The translations under genes were made by a program, and so were the position numbers. Of a stretch of DNA of 64,000 nt, positions 11,659 through 23,715 are shown one piece after another (position 1 is the stretch's first letter; every line of letters starts with the position of its first letter). Under the pieces are notes generated by a model. It saw only the letters and a list, made by a program, of their open reading frames with translations. It was not told where the DNA came from and ran no database searches. This DNA is from Apodospora peruviana (taxonomy: Eukaryota > Ascomycota > Sordariomycetes > Sordariales > Lasiosphaeriaceae): assembly GCA_033439685.1 (NCBI GenBank), contig JAUEDM010000005.1:1364001-1428000 (forward strand). Direction: 5' to 3'.

Positions 11659-14600
11659 AGAAGAGTGGGGAAAGACTGCAGACTACCTAGGGAACTCCAG
11701 TTCAATCAGCAAATTAAGAGTGGTCAGAGGCCGCATGGGCAACGGCCACTGATCTGCCTTGACTATGTTATAAGGCAGGTGCAGGATCTACATACAGCTC
11801 TGCAGTAGCATGGAGTGCCAAAATTAATGCGGAGACTGAGTGGTTGGGGGGTTCTGCTTGTCCAGCTACGTTAACGTACAGTCTTCAACTTCAAGATTGG
11901 TGGAGCAAACAGGCACGAGTTGGTCTAGAATAGTAATCTCCATCTGCGGTCTCTCCTGGCAGCAGAGATCAAGACAGGAAAAGACGATCTGGGTTTCATA
12001 ATGCGGAGGCAGATGATCGTGGGCTAGGGGCGAGCCCTGATGGCCAAGGACGGGGAATTTTGGGCGCCTGCCTCGTATGTGATCATCACGCCCGCCAGAT
12101 AGAGTGCTGAGAAGCTATGTTGTGCATCTCGGGGCGGGACGAGGTTGCCACTGACATGGCGTATCTGGCAAGCCACTCGGCTCGTCTCGAGAAACCCGGC
12201 TCGAGAAGAAGCGGGATAGGCTGGGGAAGATTATTGTTAAGATGGAGCCGAAGCCGAAAGATCTGGCGTTGCATTGACACCGGACGAACCAGTTCCCCTG
12301 CAGCGGATTACTACCCATTGGGGCAGCATGGCCGAGACAGACGCCGAACTTGAAGCGCTATCGAGCCTCATCATTCATAGATACAATAGACGCCCTGGAC
12401 ATCGGACGCTTTTGTCCGACGAACCCGCGGAGAAAGTAGCAATCCGACTTGTCATGGAACAGAGTCTCCAGGCCCGTAGAGGGTAGTTTGGGAGATCACC
12501 GCCTGTGACTGACTGTCTCTGCTCTTATCCATCCCTGGCAGATCAGCTTGGGGGTTTATTTGACTAAGTGGGCTCTATGCAGTAGCATGTATAGACGAGG
12601 CCGACATGCCGGAATCCCTGCGCCTACCTGTGCCACTGCCTGCACCATTGACTGCTGTATGAGGCCATAGCCGGTGAAGCGTGAGGAGTTACGAGCCGTG
12701 AGAGCCCTGAGCTGAGAAGTGCAGACTGCAGGCTGCGAGCTGTTGCTGCCGCTGACGCGCTGCTGCAGGGGAAGGAGGTTATTGCCGCCTAAGGCTTGGC
12801 AGGAGGCTGGAGGAGGACGGACGAGCAAGACAAAGCCTAGGACGAGAACGAGGGTAGGATGACGAGGATGATGATGACAGCAAAGTTGTGACGGCCCGCG
12901 GCGACCAGGTAATTCTTTGGTATTCGACGTGGCGGGCGGAGACAATCCCGCACCAAGCCATGATCCAGAATGTGTGAAGGTCAAACATGAAGAAGATTAT
13001 GAAGAACAGGAGAAGGAAGAAGAAAAGAAATGAATGTCTGGTCTCGGCCATAGCCTAGCTTCCGTCGCCTCGACAGGCAGCCGCTGCCGCTATCTGGGAT
13101 GACTTAAGGAGTAGCTAGCCAGGTTCCAGGTTGTCCGGCGACGCAGTCCGCGACAGCCGCTGCACCGGTGACAGCCCCAAGCCCAGGTTGATCGTAGGAG
13201 GACCCCCAATATCGACCGTATGGGGGCCAAAGGCCAGGACCAGGAGGAGGAGGAGGAGTTGGCAGTTTGAGGCGTCGTCCAAGGATATTAGGTTTAAGTT
13301 TAGAGCCGCCATGTCAGCCATCGGCGCCATCCATCAACATCCACTCGAGCTGCGTGCATCAGATAGCGGAATGTGAAGAAGCAAAGGGCCCTAAGGTAAG
13401 GTTTGCAGGAAGAAGAAACGCCATAGGTAGGAGAAGGGGGCTTCTGGCCAATTCTTCAAAAGAGTGATCTGAGCTGATCTGAGCTGATCTCCGAAAGCCA
13501 CATGGCTTTTTGGTCGATCTGATTTGCTATGTTTGAGCAGATGGGCCACTTCCAGGTTTTTTGTTTTGGCCCAAAAGCTTTGCTCTCACCGATTCCTGGC
13601 TTCGTTCGTTGTTCTTGCTTCGACGAGAGCGCGATGATGAGACACTAGAACAGGCAAGACGTTGCTCTTGAGTAATCCCATTGGCCGTAACCATGTAAAC
13701 GGTAAGATACCAATTTACAGTAATACAGTATTGCGTACGGTGTGGATTAGAGCTTGAACCACATGCAAAAGTTGGTCGGGTACCGTCTCAAGTCCCGAAT
13801 ACCTGATCGCCAAGCGTCACAGCAGGCAGGCCAAGAGGTATCTAATACGCTGCCTGACAACCGAGGGAGATCGAGCCGCAATTGGGGACCTGGAATCGGC
13901 AAAATGGAAAGACGCAGTTTGGTTCCCCATCAAATGGCATCTCGAATTCCTGGCATGTCACTTCTGACTCCTCACCCCCCTCCCTCCAAAAAAACAAACC
14001 CCGCAACCACGCTTTTGCTCCAAGGAGAGGCGGGAAAAGCACCGAATTATTGGAACGAACGACGACGCCACACTGGCTCCATCGCCCGTTTGCTCTTTGG
14101 CTCGTCCACGGCTCGTCGACTTCCACACCAATGCCATGCCGATACGGCGCTAGTTCAACTGCCTTGGAGAGCTCGACAAATCTTCAATCGACACAATCGA
14201 CACAATCGACAATCGCTTCTCGCTATTGGTCAGATCTGGCTCTGATCCCATCTCACCCCACCTCCACCATCAACCAGTCCACCCTCCACATGCACCGGAT
14301 CTTCCTTTCCCTCAGTCCCGTCGTCGACTCGCGCCCGTCGCAATCACGATCCCGCTAGCTATAGCCCCTCGATTGTACCATACGGCGGCATTGGATGCTG
14401 CAACGGCACCCACCCGACCACATTGAGTTCTTGCGACGCGACGGCACGGCTCGAGTCTTTCTTGCCGGCCTCGGCCAAGATACTGGCACTGCCGGACATC
14501 CAGAAATCCGGTCAGAGGTGCCGGGAGCCGCATATTGCGAGGGAGGGGGCGCAGGAGGAGGAACTCGGTCACACAGCTACAAACTACTACTCCAGGCCCA

Positions 14601-15613
14601 GGACGGCTCAGGATCCAGGAGTCAGGACCAGAATCAGGACCCGACGACCGAACGCCTTACCCTCGAGGTCCCCGATCCGTGTCTTTTCGACGACCTGCCC
14701 CGCGCCGTCTTTGAAAGGGTTGCGGCAAGGCGGCGCCAAGCGCAAAACAAGCATAAAAGTGACGGGTAGTTGCAGCTGAATGCCCTCGTGTCACCGCCGC
14801 GCAAAGCGCAGAGCGCACTCCTCAACGCTCCAACGCTCGACCGCTTGCCCGGACTACGGTGCCTTATCCGCTGCCGCGTGACTGCTCCGGGGCCTGCGAC
14901 AAAACCCCCTCCCCGGTCACCGATTCTATCTTCTATTGATCCCGCCAGCGTGACCGCACGTTGCACAGAAACGCCTCTGCCAACCGGCTCTGAGCCCATT
15001 GGCGGACCTGTCAGAGGACCGCCTGAGAAATACGAGACAGAGACGAGAGCGCTTTGGTGTTTGTGTATCAGGGCCTCGTCAGCTGGGGACGGCCGTTTTG
15101 CCGGAGAGGATCAACAACCCATATTGCGGAAACGCACAGGGCCAAAGCCATTGATGCCATATCTGGCTCGCGCGCCTTCCTCCTAGCCACTGGTTGCAGC
15201 CGCTCACCACCACACTTTAATTAAGAGGCACGCTCGTCTTGCCACACGTACTCATACACACCCAGTGTACACTTCACTACCAACTTGGCAGGTACCTACG
15301 TACATCCACACACTCTCCAATACATCGTACGCCCACCCCGTCTCGCAAGTAGCGTCAGCACCCTACGTATCCCGGTACCAGGTTGCGCCGTGCAGCGCCA
15401 ATCGCTCTTTTTTGGGGTGGTGGCACCAGCCAGCCGTGGGCTTCCTGCAGGAGCACTCTGAAGCTCGTCCCCTGACCCCCATATCGGAGGGTATACGGAC
15501 TGCCTGCACACGGTCTAGCAGCCCGCGGGTTGTGGAGCCCTGCATAGGATTGCCGTGCCGCCATTCCAGACCCTGACCCGTAGCATATTATCGTATATAT
15601 AAGCCAGGGCACG
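11659..15613. other. 4-kb gene-free region upstream of the acuK-type regulator
   Basis: I find no supportable gene here. Short ORFs occur on both strands, but none continues through plausible introns or shows a domain. A 10-bp unit GAGCTGATCT (first copy imperfect) is repeated at 13461-13490. The last 1-1.5 kb before 15614 is C-rich with CA/CT blocks and several small ATG-started ORFs, which fits a long 5' leader of the transcription factor. Confidence 0.45.
13461..13490. repeat. 10-bp tandem repeat, three copies
   Basis: GAGCTGATCT is found twice in full after an imperfect first copy. It lies in the non-coding region upstream of the acuK-type gene. No function is evident. Confidence 0.75.
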
Positions 15614-17952
15614 ATGCTCGAGGACGCGGGTCCCCCCGAGGCAGAGGTCTCAGGTGTCATGTCCGACAGCGACAACGAGTACGACGAACTTGAGACGCAA
15701 AACAAAGACGAAGACGACAAGATGGCCGAGCAAACCCGTTCTTCAGAAGGCGTCGATGCGAACGGTGACCCCAAGAAGAAGTACGACCCCAAGGACCCTT
15801 CCCGGCCCCGGAGGAAGAAGGCCCGGAGAGCGTGCTATGCATGCCAAAGGGCCCATCTGACTTGCGGTAAGCACCCCATATCCTCACCATCGCTCCTTTC
15901 GTCCCCAAGAGACGCCCTGTAACCCCTTGTCTCCCACCAACCAACACCGGGTATATCCTGGAAAGTGCAAGATAGACCCAGGGGCTTCTTTGGCTGACTC
16001 TGTTTAGGCGATGAAAGACCCTGCCAGCGATGTATCAAGCGTGGGCTAGCCGATGCCTGTCAGGATGGTGTTCGAAAGAAAGCCAAGTATCTTCACGATG
16101 CTCCTCCTGAAGCCCTGAGACCGGTGTTGGGCCCTAATTATACCCCCAGTGCAGCGTCAACGCGGACGAATGGCCACCGGCATCCGTCAAACTCAGGCTC
16201 TGAGGCCTCGCCCACCGTGAGCACCTACTTCTCTCAGCCGAACTCTCAGTATCCGGTGTTTTCGTCCACACAACCACCCATGGCGACGATGCCGGAAAAC
16301 ATGCCCTTTGGTAGCCAACACTCGCCGGTTTCTCCCTCCTTTCAGACCATGGGTAACCCACAGATGGGTGGAATGGCGGTGCCTCAGGTCTCGAGTCCTA
16401 TGGCGAATTTCACGTCGACACTCTTTGATCCGAGCAACCCCGCCATCTTCAACTTTAATCTGGAGGGTCTCACCTTTGGCAGTCAGTACGGAGCTATGGA
16501 GTTTGGCATGCTAGGGCAGATGGCTTCTGGCGCCGCCGAGACGCCTCCTCGAGACGCCTCCATGTCTCAGCAAGGTGCTGGGGATCCCAACTTTGGGTCC
16601 TCAGGTGTCTTTGGGAACGGGATCGGCCACTATGACAAGGTGTACGAGGGTGGCGTAATAGGAGACTTTCTGGGCCTCGACGCGAACGCGAACGGGCAGT
16701 ACTCGCAAGGTAACCTACAACACGGCCTCCCCCATGCCTACGCCATTCCCGTTGGGCCAACTAGTCTTCAGAGCCCCAGTACCGAGAACAACAGCCCGCA
16801 GCCGAGCACGTTCCCCTTCGAAGGGTCTCCCACCACAGCCACATACTCCACGACGCCTGGGCCTGGCACCAGCCAGTCGATGCCACCATCGCGCCCAAAG
16901 CCCAAGACGCCAGCCCTGGCAAAGATTGGGCCGCAGTCGATCCTGGGAAAGCGGCAACGCGACCCTTCGTATATCTACGAGACGGTGAAGGAGCCATTTC
17001 CATACGTGAGTAGCTTCCACAAGATCATTGCCCTCCTCAAGGATCGTTTCTCCCCGCAGAAGACGACCCACATTGCCAAGTCGCTGGCCAGTATCCGCCA
17101 GCCCTTCATGTCGTGCACGCGGACCTTGACCAGGCAAGACTTTGTCTTCATGGAGAAGAGCTTCCAACGGGCGCTGTTTGAGTATGAGGAGTTTATGCAT
17201 CAGTGCTCGAGCCCAGCGCTGGCGTGCAGACGGACGGGCGAGGTGGCAGGCGTGAACAAGGAGTTCACGGCGCTGACAGGATGGACGAAGGATGTTTTGC
17301 TGGGCAAGGAACCGAATCTCAACGTGAACATTGGAAGCTCTAATTCCTCTAGTTCTTCGAATAGCGTCAGAGCCAGAACGACACCCCAGTTGAAGAGTTT
17401 AAACAACACGACGATGACGACGACGGACGCGACTACCGGCACCACGACGACATCGGAGGACCAGCCCGTGTTTCTAGCTGAGCTGTTGGATGACGACAGC
17501 GTCATTGAATTCTACGAGGACTACGCCCAGTTGGCGTTTAATGACAGTCGCGGTAAGGTGGTCAGGAAGGCAAGGCTGCTAAAGTACCGCACGCAGCAGA
17601 ACAGCGGTGGCGGTGGCGGTGGCAGCGGTGTCGAAGGGGAGGATAATAATAATAGCAGCCCACAGCAGCCTCAGCAACAACCACAGAAGGATCCTCGGCA
17701 TAGTATTCTGAGCAACCGCGTGGCGAAGATTGATGGCGAGCATGGGATATCCAAGTTGGAAAAGGACGGGAAGCTGGAGTGCAGCTATACGTGGACAATT
17801 AAGCGGGATACGTTTGATATTCCCATGATAATTATTATCAATGTGAGCGACTTTATTCTGACGGATTTCTAGCCTTCTGATGTTGACTGACTCTTTGATT
17901 CTGTTAGTTTCTTCCTTGTTACTATCGTAACCATCATCAGCTCGCGGTATGA
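15614..17952 (+). CDS. acuK: Zn2Cys6 transcription activator of gluconeogenesis (ERT1/acuK family)
   Basis: Exons 15614-15866, 16008-17842 and 17908-17952 give 710 aa. The binuclear zinc cluster has Cys74, 77, 84, 90, 93 and 102 with spacing 2-6-5-2-8, preceded by the basic RPRRKKARRAC and followed by VRKKAKYLHDAPPEAL, a stretch diagnostic for ERT1/acuK proteins. A long Ser/Pro/Gln-rich middle follows. The C-terminal part (about 490-700) resembles the PAS-like domain of the family (FEYEEFMHQCSSPALACRR, EVAGVNKEFTALTGW), interrupted by Ser/Thr and Gly/Gln/Asn low-complexity inserts. Family members switch on PEP carboxykinase and fructose-bisphosphatase genes for growth on acetate or similar carbon sources. 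ATGs at 15659 and 15722 are possible alternative starts. acuK and acuM are close relatives, so the symbol is less certain than the family. Confidence 0.88.
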
Positions 17953-19064
17953 TGGGAGACAGTCGAGCTTTGGGGGATTATGCTTTCGGGTGGTACAGCA
18001 TTGATGTTTATTTTATGCATGGGGTTTGATTTGGATTGGGGAGACTTTTCCAGCCAGTTGATTTTTGCTGCTGCCTGGAGTGTCCAAGCATGGCTTTCGC
18101 TTCGAAAATGTTGTCGGCGTAATATGGGGTATGTGTGGCTTTTTAACATTTACATTCTGTGTCTATTCTCTTGGCATCAGCCGGATTTTACATGCATATA
18201 TTCCCGTATAAATACATGGAGGAGCCAATATTGATTGTTTTCACATTAACAGACCTAAATACCTGCACGGCTACGATCTTTTCTGTGATGTCATATCGGA
18301 TGGGACAGGCGTGAACTAGAACAATATACCTAGCTACTTCCGGAATAGGTAAATAGTCGAAGGGAAAGCAATGGGAACCAGGTTCCCTGACAAATTCATG
18401 CTGGTCCGGTACCCATTGTCTAGCTATACGAACATCCGATCTATATGCAGGGCAGCTGTACCGTGTATGTGGGTGTGCCTGACTTTTTTTTTCAAGGCTT
18501 GCCAGCCGGGACCATATTCGATGATCCTTCCAAGTTACACAGCATCGGTGAAATTGCTATATGCGTCAGGCAGGGATGGATCTGGCGTGTTACAGGTAGA
18601 GGTAACCGGGCAGACAGATGGTATGGAGCTTGAAGGGTGTGGGTGACAGAATCCTGCTCGCACTCTCTGGTCTTCCGACTCCCGGAATGATGGATATCAG
18701 GTCATCTCACTTGATCGTAGATTTGTAGATATATTGTTCGGATTCGTGTACCTAGCTTATTTTGTGTCTTGATTAAGAGGTCTCTTGCTGGCATAAGGTA
18801 CCAAATGATAGGGGTATGAGTTAAGTAAGGTAGGAGGTAATCACGCTCACAGGTCAAGAACACACCTGAGCAAGGGTTTAGATTTATAGGTAGGGTATGA
18901 ACTTCATATCAAAAGAAAGAAGAAACATCTGTCTCTATGCTATTGGGCTGGCTGGCTAGTAATCACAACCGCTCTAGAAATAACAAAGACACCTTTCACT
19001 TTTTTTTCTCTCGATCCCCTTCAGTTTCCAACAAGCCTAACACATAAGGTGTCTCCCATCGACA
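17953..19064. other. Convergent intergenic region between acuK-type gene and riboflavin kinase
   Basis: The region is AT-richer than its flanks and contains the 3' ends of two converging genes. I see no coding, RNA or repeat feature in it. Confidence 0.5.
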
Positions 19065-19646
19065 TCACGCCTTCTTTTCCCCCTCCTGTTCTTCTTCCTC
19101 ATCCAAACGCCTCAACAACCACCCATAATCCAGTTTCCCGCCCTCCACTTTCTCGTTAGGAGCCCACCCCACCCTCTGCAAACTCCGCCTCGCAACTTCA
19201 CAATCGAACTCAATATCCGCAATCAACGCTTCGAGGCCATTGTAATCTTTTTCTTCTCGAATAAACCCGGTTATCAACAACCTCATCTGGCAGCCATAAA
19301 AATCCGCCTTGAATTTCTGCAGGACATGCACCTCGGCGCTTCTTACGGTATTCTTGTAGAATGGGTTGTACCCGATCGACATGACCATGGGGTACAGCTC
19401 AAATTGATGTCCCAAAAAGTCCGGGTGAGAGCTGGGGAGTGCGAGAGAAGCCCAGCCGAAATAGACTCCGGACGGAATGTCAGATATCCATGAGACGGAT
19501 TCATCGACGGGAAGATTGGCAGTCGGGATGCCGAGTTCTTTTGACCCGCGGCCGAAGCCGGAAATCACTTTTCCTTCCATTCGGTATGGGTAGGGTGGTT
19601 CTGGCCCCGTGGCGGGGCCGATGATTGTTGGTCTTGAGGAAGACAT
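19065..19646 (-). CDS. FMN1: Riboflavin kinase (flavokinase)
   Basis: A single exon encodes 193 aa, the usual size for a monofunctional fungal flavokinase. The beta-barrel signature is clear: YRMEGKVISGFGRGSKELG followed by PTAN at 41-44, which binds Mg-ATP, then SGVYFGWASL, YPMVMSIGYNPFYKNT and SAEVHVL, whose Glu105 is the expected catalytic base. LLITGFIREEKDYNGLEALI is also typical of the family. The enzyme phosphorylates riboflavin to FMN; fungal versions act in microsomal or mitochondrial membranes. The C-terminal tail is a run of Glu. The window also encodes RIB3 (36.2 kb), an earlier step of the same pathway, but the genes are 17 kb apart and not clustered. Confidence 0.96.
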   Translation of the reverse strand: MSSSRPTIIGPATGPEPPYPYRMEGKVISGFGRGSKELGIPTANLPVDESVSWISDIPSGVYFGWASLALPSSHPDFLGHQFELYPMVMSIGYNPFYKNTVRSAEVHVLQKFKADFYGCQMRLLITGFIREEKDYNGLEALIADIEFDCEVARRSLQRVGWAPNEKVEGGKLDYGWLLRRLDEEEEQEGEKKA

Positions 19647-20738
19647 GGTCGGTGAACAACAGACAGACCCCTTTCTTGCGCCTTAAAATTTCGGTGTTGA
19701 GTTCAGGTATGGTAGGTACCAATGTACTTCAGCAGACGCAGTTTGGCTTTTTGGTTTGTTGACTTTCGGGGTTATGATGAAATAGATGCCGTGAGTTGTG
19801 CGTCGGGTGTGGTAACACCTAGGTGAGGCTGGTATGGATGAAGTCCCTCTTCCGATGACTTTGTCTGTCGGGGTTGCCCGGCCTTCCCCGCGTGCCTTGG
19901 TGCGTGTTCCGATATTTCCCGTACAGGCAAGTAGGAATGCGTATGTGAAGGTGGTACGTATCTGTGGGCGTGTGTGTGTGGTTACACGGTCGAGACAATG
20001 TGAGTTTCAAGATGGAACCTGACTGTCTGTCGGCAAAGAGTCGAAGCGACTGACGATTATCGTGGACGATGGATGCGTCGATGCGATCGAAGGGCGGCCG
20101 GATGGTGGGGTAGTGGGGAGTTCGATCAAGCTCCGCCGCTGCTCCGGGCCCGGGGAACGGATGGAGTCGTTGTCTGGATTCTTTTGCAATGGTCCCATCC
20201 ATTCCTAACCTAGAACTAGACAACGGCGACGCTGACTCACTCGCTCGCTCGCTCGGCACCAAAAGCATAATGTTTAACTTGAAAGTAACTTGAAAGTAGT
20301 CAGCCCGGTCTGCAATTCCTCCGAGGATGACAATCGGCTCGAAGTTGAGTCCTGTCAGGATCCACCCTTAGATATCATCACAACTCTAATAGTTTCGTAC
20401 ATTGGATAACAACTCACGTCTCTGTTCATATCTTCATAATTGATCTCGGGTTAACATTAGAAACGGGAATTACACTACTAGAGACTTGCGATGTGGTTCT
20501 CATGTATTTCCGTATATCATCTTACAGTCCCTGTTGTGAGTAAGCACACAACATGAAAACATCCCAACCCCTTAGACCGCGTATCGCGTATGTACGCCAC
20601 AGCCAATACCTATTGGGCATGATCATGCTCCTATCTGAGCGCCAAGATTCCCAACGACAAACCTCTTGTTATACTATCATACATATAACAATACATACTT
20701 CAGAACCTGCCCCCTCTCATGAAAGCAAAGCTCCAAAC
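19647..20738. other. Spacer between riboflavin kinase and FMP52 (both minus strand)
   Basis: This contains the promoter of riboflavin kinase and the 3' end of FMP52. A CTCG run lies near 20238-20254. The ORF at 19819-20268 on the minus strand is full of His, Pro and Arg without any family feature, and I do not call it. Confidence 0.4.
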
Positions 20739-21446
20739 CTAGTCCTTCCACTCATTCCTGCCCAGCCTCACAATGTCAGCACACTCCAGCACCCAATGCT
20801 TAGCCGGTGCCTTGCCCTCCTCCGCAATCCTCGCCGCGTGCACGGCAGCCCTCGCAATCACATCGGCCTCCTGTCCCCACCTGTCCTGCGCCCCCTGGCC
20901 GATCCAGCGTCCCAAAGCCCGGACAACACCGATCAGCAGCGGCCCTCCCTGATGCGGAACCTCGCGGTCGCCAAGGATCAGCCCCGGACGCAGAATGATG
21001 GATTGCTCGAAGCCAAGATCCTCAATCGCCTTCTCGACGCCCTGCTTCATCTGTGTGTAGGGCAGACGGTTGGCGATGACGCCGCTTGAGCCGGCGCTGG
21101 AGATGAAGACAAAAGTGCGCGTGCCGACCTGCCGCTTGGCGGCCTTGGCGAGCTCGACGTTGAGGTCGTGGTCGATCTTCCACTGGTTGGCGATGCCGCC
21201 AGCCGCTTGCCGGGTGGTGCCCAGCGCGGAGAAGACTGTGGATGGTGCCGGGGAGAGCGCGGCGAGTTTGCTGGCCCAGAGGGAGGTGTCTGGCTCGATG
21301 GTGGCTTGAAGTTTGGCGCCGCTGGAACTGGGTGCGCGCCGCGAGATGGTCTGGATTGTGGTGGTGTTCTTAGGGGTGGAAAGGAGAGTGGACAGAATCT
21401 GCGAGCCGACTAGGCCGGTACTGCCGAATACGGCGGTGGCAGACAT
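20739..21446 (-). CDS. FMP52: FMP52-type NAD(P)-binding mitochondrial protein
   Basis: A single exon encodes 235 aa, the usual length of fungal FMP52. A Rossmann dinucleotide-binding motif opens the protein (AVFGSTGLVGSQIL, residues 5-18). Later landmarks are STVFSALGTTRQAAGG, DHDLNVELAKAAKR, TFVFISSAGSSGV, LPYTQMKQGVEKAI and LRPGLILGDR, the short-chain dehydrogenase/atypical layout seen also in TIP30/HTATIP2. In yeast the product was found in highly purified mitochondria, on the outer membrane; its chemical role is not known. Divergent from TSR2 across 1.1 kb. Confidence 0.93.
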   Translation of the reverse strand: MSATAVFGSTGLVGSQILSTLLSTPKNTTTIQTISRRAPSSSGAKLQATIEPDTSLWASKLAALSPAPSTVFSALGTTRQAAGGIANQWKIDHDLNVELAKAAKRQVGTRTFVFISSAGSSGVIANRLPYTQMKQGVEKAIEDLGFEQSIILRPGLILGDREVPHQGGPLLIGVVRALGRWIGQGAQDRWGQEADVIARAAVHAARIAEEGKAPAKHWVLECADIVRLGRNEWKD

Positions 21447-22548
21447 TGTGGATGGATTATCGGCTGAGACTGGACTCTTTGTGTTTTGGTGGTCTACTAC
21501 GATGTGATGCCAGCAGCAGTCAAGTATGATGGAGATGATAGATCTGGGATGCTGGTCCTAAGTCTGGCCCGGGTTCCAAAGTGGGCCGAAAGCTGGAGAT
21601 GGCAGATGTTTTAAGACGGTGACACTGATGAGAGCAATGGAGCGATGGGAGTTGGATTCTTGGTCAAGGCCGGGGAAAGACCTTTATGTCATGGATCATG
21701 CGACTGTCTCGCGGAGTACGTAGTGGACTGACGTGCTCCACGGCGGGATGAACTCCACGGCCCGGGGGTCTTCGAACGGCCCAACATCGTCCCGTTTCGC
21801 CGCTTCGGAGTCTTTTCTACTCGGTCGTTACGCGGGCCGCACTTGCCATGAATCTCAGGAAGAATTTCAAAGGTCCTGGATAATGGGTAACAGCTATCAT
21901 CAACCAACGATTAAGAGAATCATCGCCTTGATTGCGGATTTGCCGGTTGATGCTGCTGACAAGACAGACTGTAAAGTTGGCTGCCCTATGGATTGATACG
22001 CAAAGTCCGCAATATACGCGGAAAGTCCACTACGCAGAAGGAACGCCCCCAAATTCAACCAAACTCCGCCTGCGGTCCTTTCCAAACAAAAATAGGACTC
22101 AAATAAACCTCTGATATTTGTGAAACATTGGACGGCTTAGTCTAAGTAATGCCGCCTCAAGTATCGATATACGAATGAACTTGCGACGGTCCGTATGACG
22201 CCAGATATGGTTTGTCAAAGAATTCGATCGCAAAGTTGCGTCATCATCGCTATTCCATGTAACGGCAGAACCACGATACCACGTGGATACGGACACCACT
22301 ACCCCTAACCCTGCGAACCCAGGCACCTAACGGTCACCCCTTGCGACGGGCCGAGACAGGGCGAACAGTCGGGAAAATTCAACAAACTCGAATTCAGCCC
22401 CTCCAAAATAAAATAAAAAGAGGAAACCCCTCCAAATAGCAAACAAAATTTCACGATCTTGCGCCTCAACAGTGATCAACCAAGACAACAACCAAACTCA
22501 AAGCCAAAAACCCCTGAACCAGAAATATTGCCATATCCACCAAAAATC
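21447..22548. promoter_or_regulatory. Divergent promoter region FMP52 / TSR2
   Basis: Two start codons face away from each other across 1.1 kb. The 100 nt before 22549 are A/C-rich, as in fungal leaders. I see no other feature. Confidence 0.4.
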
Positions 22549-23327
22549 ATGGCAACAACTCCTTCCCCGGGTACGTTACGTTCACCAACAACCTACCTAT
22601 ACTCTTCAAGAAAAGGCCCGTCGCATTAACACGCTCCTCTCTAATAGCAACGTGCCAATCCACGTTTGAACAAGGCGTCGCCTACGCCCTGCACCTCTGG
22701 CCCGCCCTCTCCCTCGCGGTGCAAAACAACTGGGGCGGCCCCGACTCCTCCGACAAGCGCGACTGGTTCGCCGGCGCCATCGTCGAGCTTTTCCCGGACC
22801 TATCCAAGATCAAATCTCTTTCCTCTCCCTCCGCCTCCTCCTCCTCTACACAACAGCCACAAATATCCAGTATATCAACAGCAACCCTCCAACAGCAACA
22901 ACTAGAACAGGACGAACCCGACCAGGAAGACGTCGAGACCGTCCTCCTCCAGGTAATGCTCGACGAATTCGAGGTCAACGTCGACGACGACAGCGGCTTC
23001 GAGGTAGCAGAACAGATAATGCGCGTGCGCGCCGAGTGCGCGCGCGGCAAGTTCGACGAGGTCGAGGCCTTGCGTCACCGGTGGGAGAGCAAGAAGGGCG
23101 CAAAAGTGGTGGCATCCTATAAACAGATTGAGGAGGACGACGGAGATACGGATTGGGATAGCGATGATGGTAGCGAGGACGGCGACGAAAACGACGACGA
23201 CCAAGATGTGGAGATGGGCGATGCAGCAGAAGCGGCACCAGAACTGGCACAGACCAAAAAAGAAAAGGAACAGCCCGAGGTAGACGAGGATGGGTTTACA
23301 AAGGTTGTTTCGAAAAAGAAGAAATGA
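22549..23327 (+). CDS. TSR2: Pre-rRNA-processing protein TSR2
   Basis: A 22-nt first exon (22549-22570) and a main exon (22648-23327) give 233 aa. The WGG domain is plain: FEQGVAYALHLWPALSLAVQ then NNWGGPDS (WGG at 36-38), DKRDWFAGAIVELF, and after a Ser/Gln-rich insert DVETVLLQVMLDEFEVNVDD and SGFEVAEQIM. The C-terminus is highly acidic and ends in VVSKKKK. Tsr2 binds ribosomal protein eS26, shields it and hands it to the pre-40S particle; it is needed for 20S pre-rRNA maturation. Start 22549 was preferred because splicing at GTACGT joins MATTPSP to ATCQSTFEQGV, giving the normal N-terminus. Confidence 0.93.
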
Positions 23328-23715
23328 GAGGGAGGGGCTGAGTTCATCGTTTTATTTCTTTGCAAAAGCGAGCGAAACAATATGATCCGCTACTCAGGAA
23401 CACTGGGAGTGTCGCCCTCCGAAAATGCCTGTTCGCATAAAGAGGTCCAAAAGACCAAAAGATGCCCAATAACGCTCCTACGTACAATAAGTGGCGGGCG
23501 CTGGGGGAGGGCATCTTGAATCTTCAAGACAATCAAGGAAAAAGTGTCGCGTGATTAACCGGAGTCCAAATATAAAAGCAAACCAAAAAGAGAGAAAAAC
23601 GCCGACCTTGCCCGACTTATGATACCCCAAAAAGCAATATCTCTTCTCCATACGGGGACGGACACGAACAGCACGTGTCTGAATATATCGCGACTGTATA
23701 GAAATCGTTGTTCTC
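23328..23715. other. Convergent 3' region TSR2 / BSD-domain gene
   Basis: Only the 3' ends of two converging genes are expected in these 388 nt. Nothing else is visible. Confidence 0.5.

Noticed and set aside
12779..13051. Minus-strand 90-aa ORF with a hydrophobic start
   Set aside because: Composition comes from simple AG-rich sequence on the other strand, and it has no splice support or family feature.
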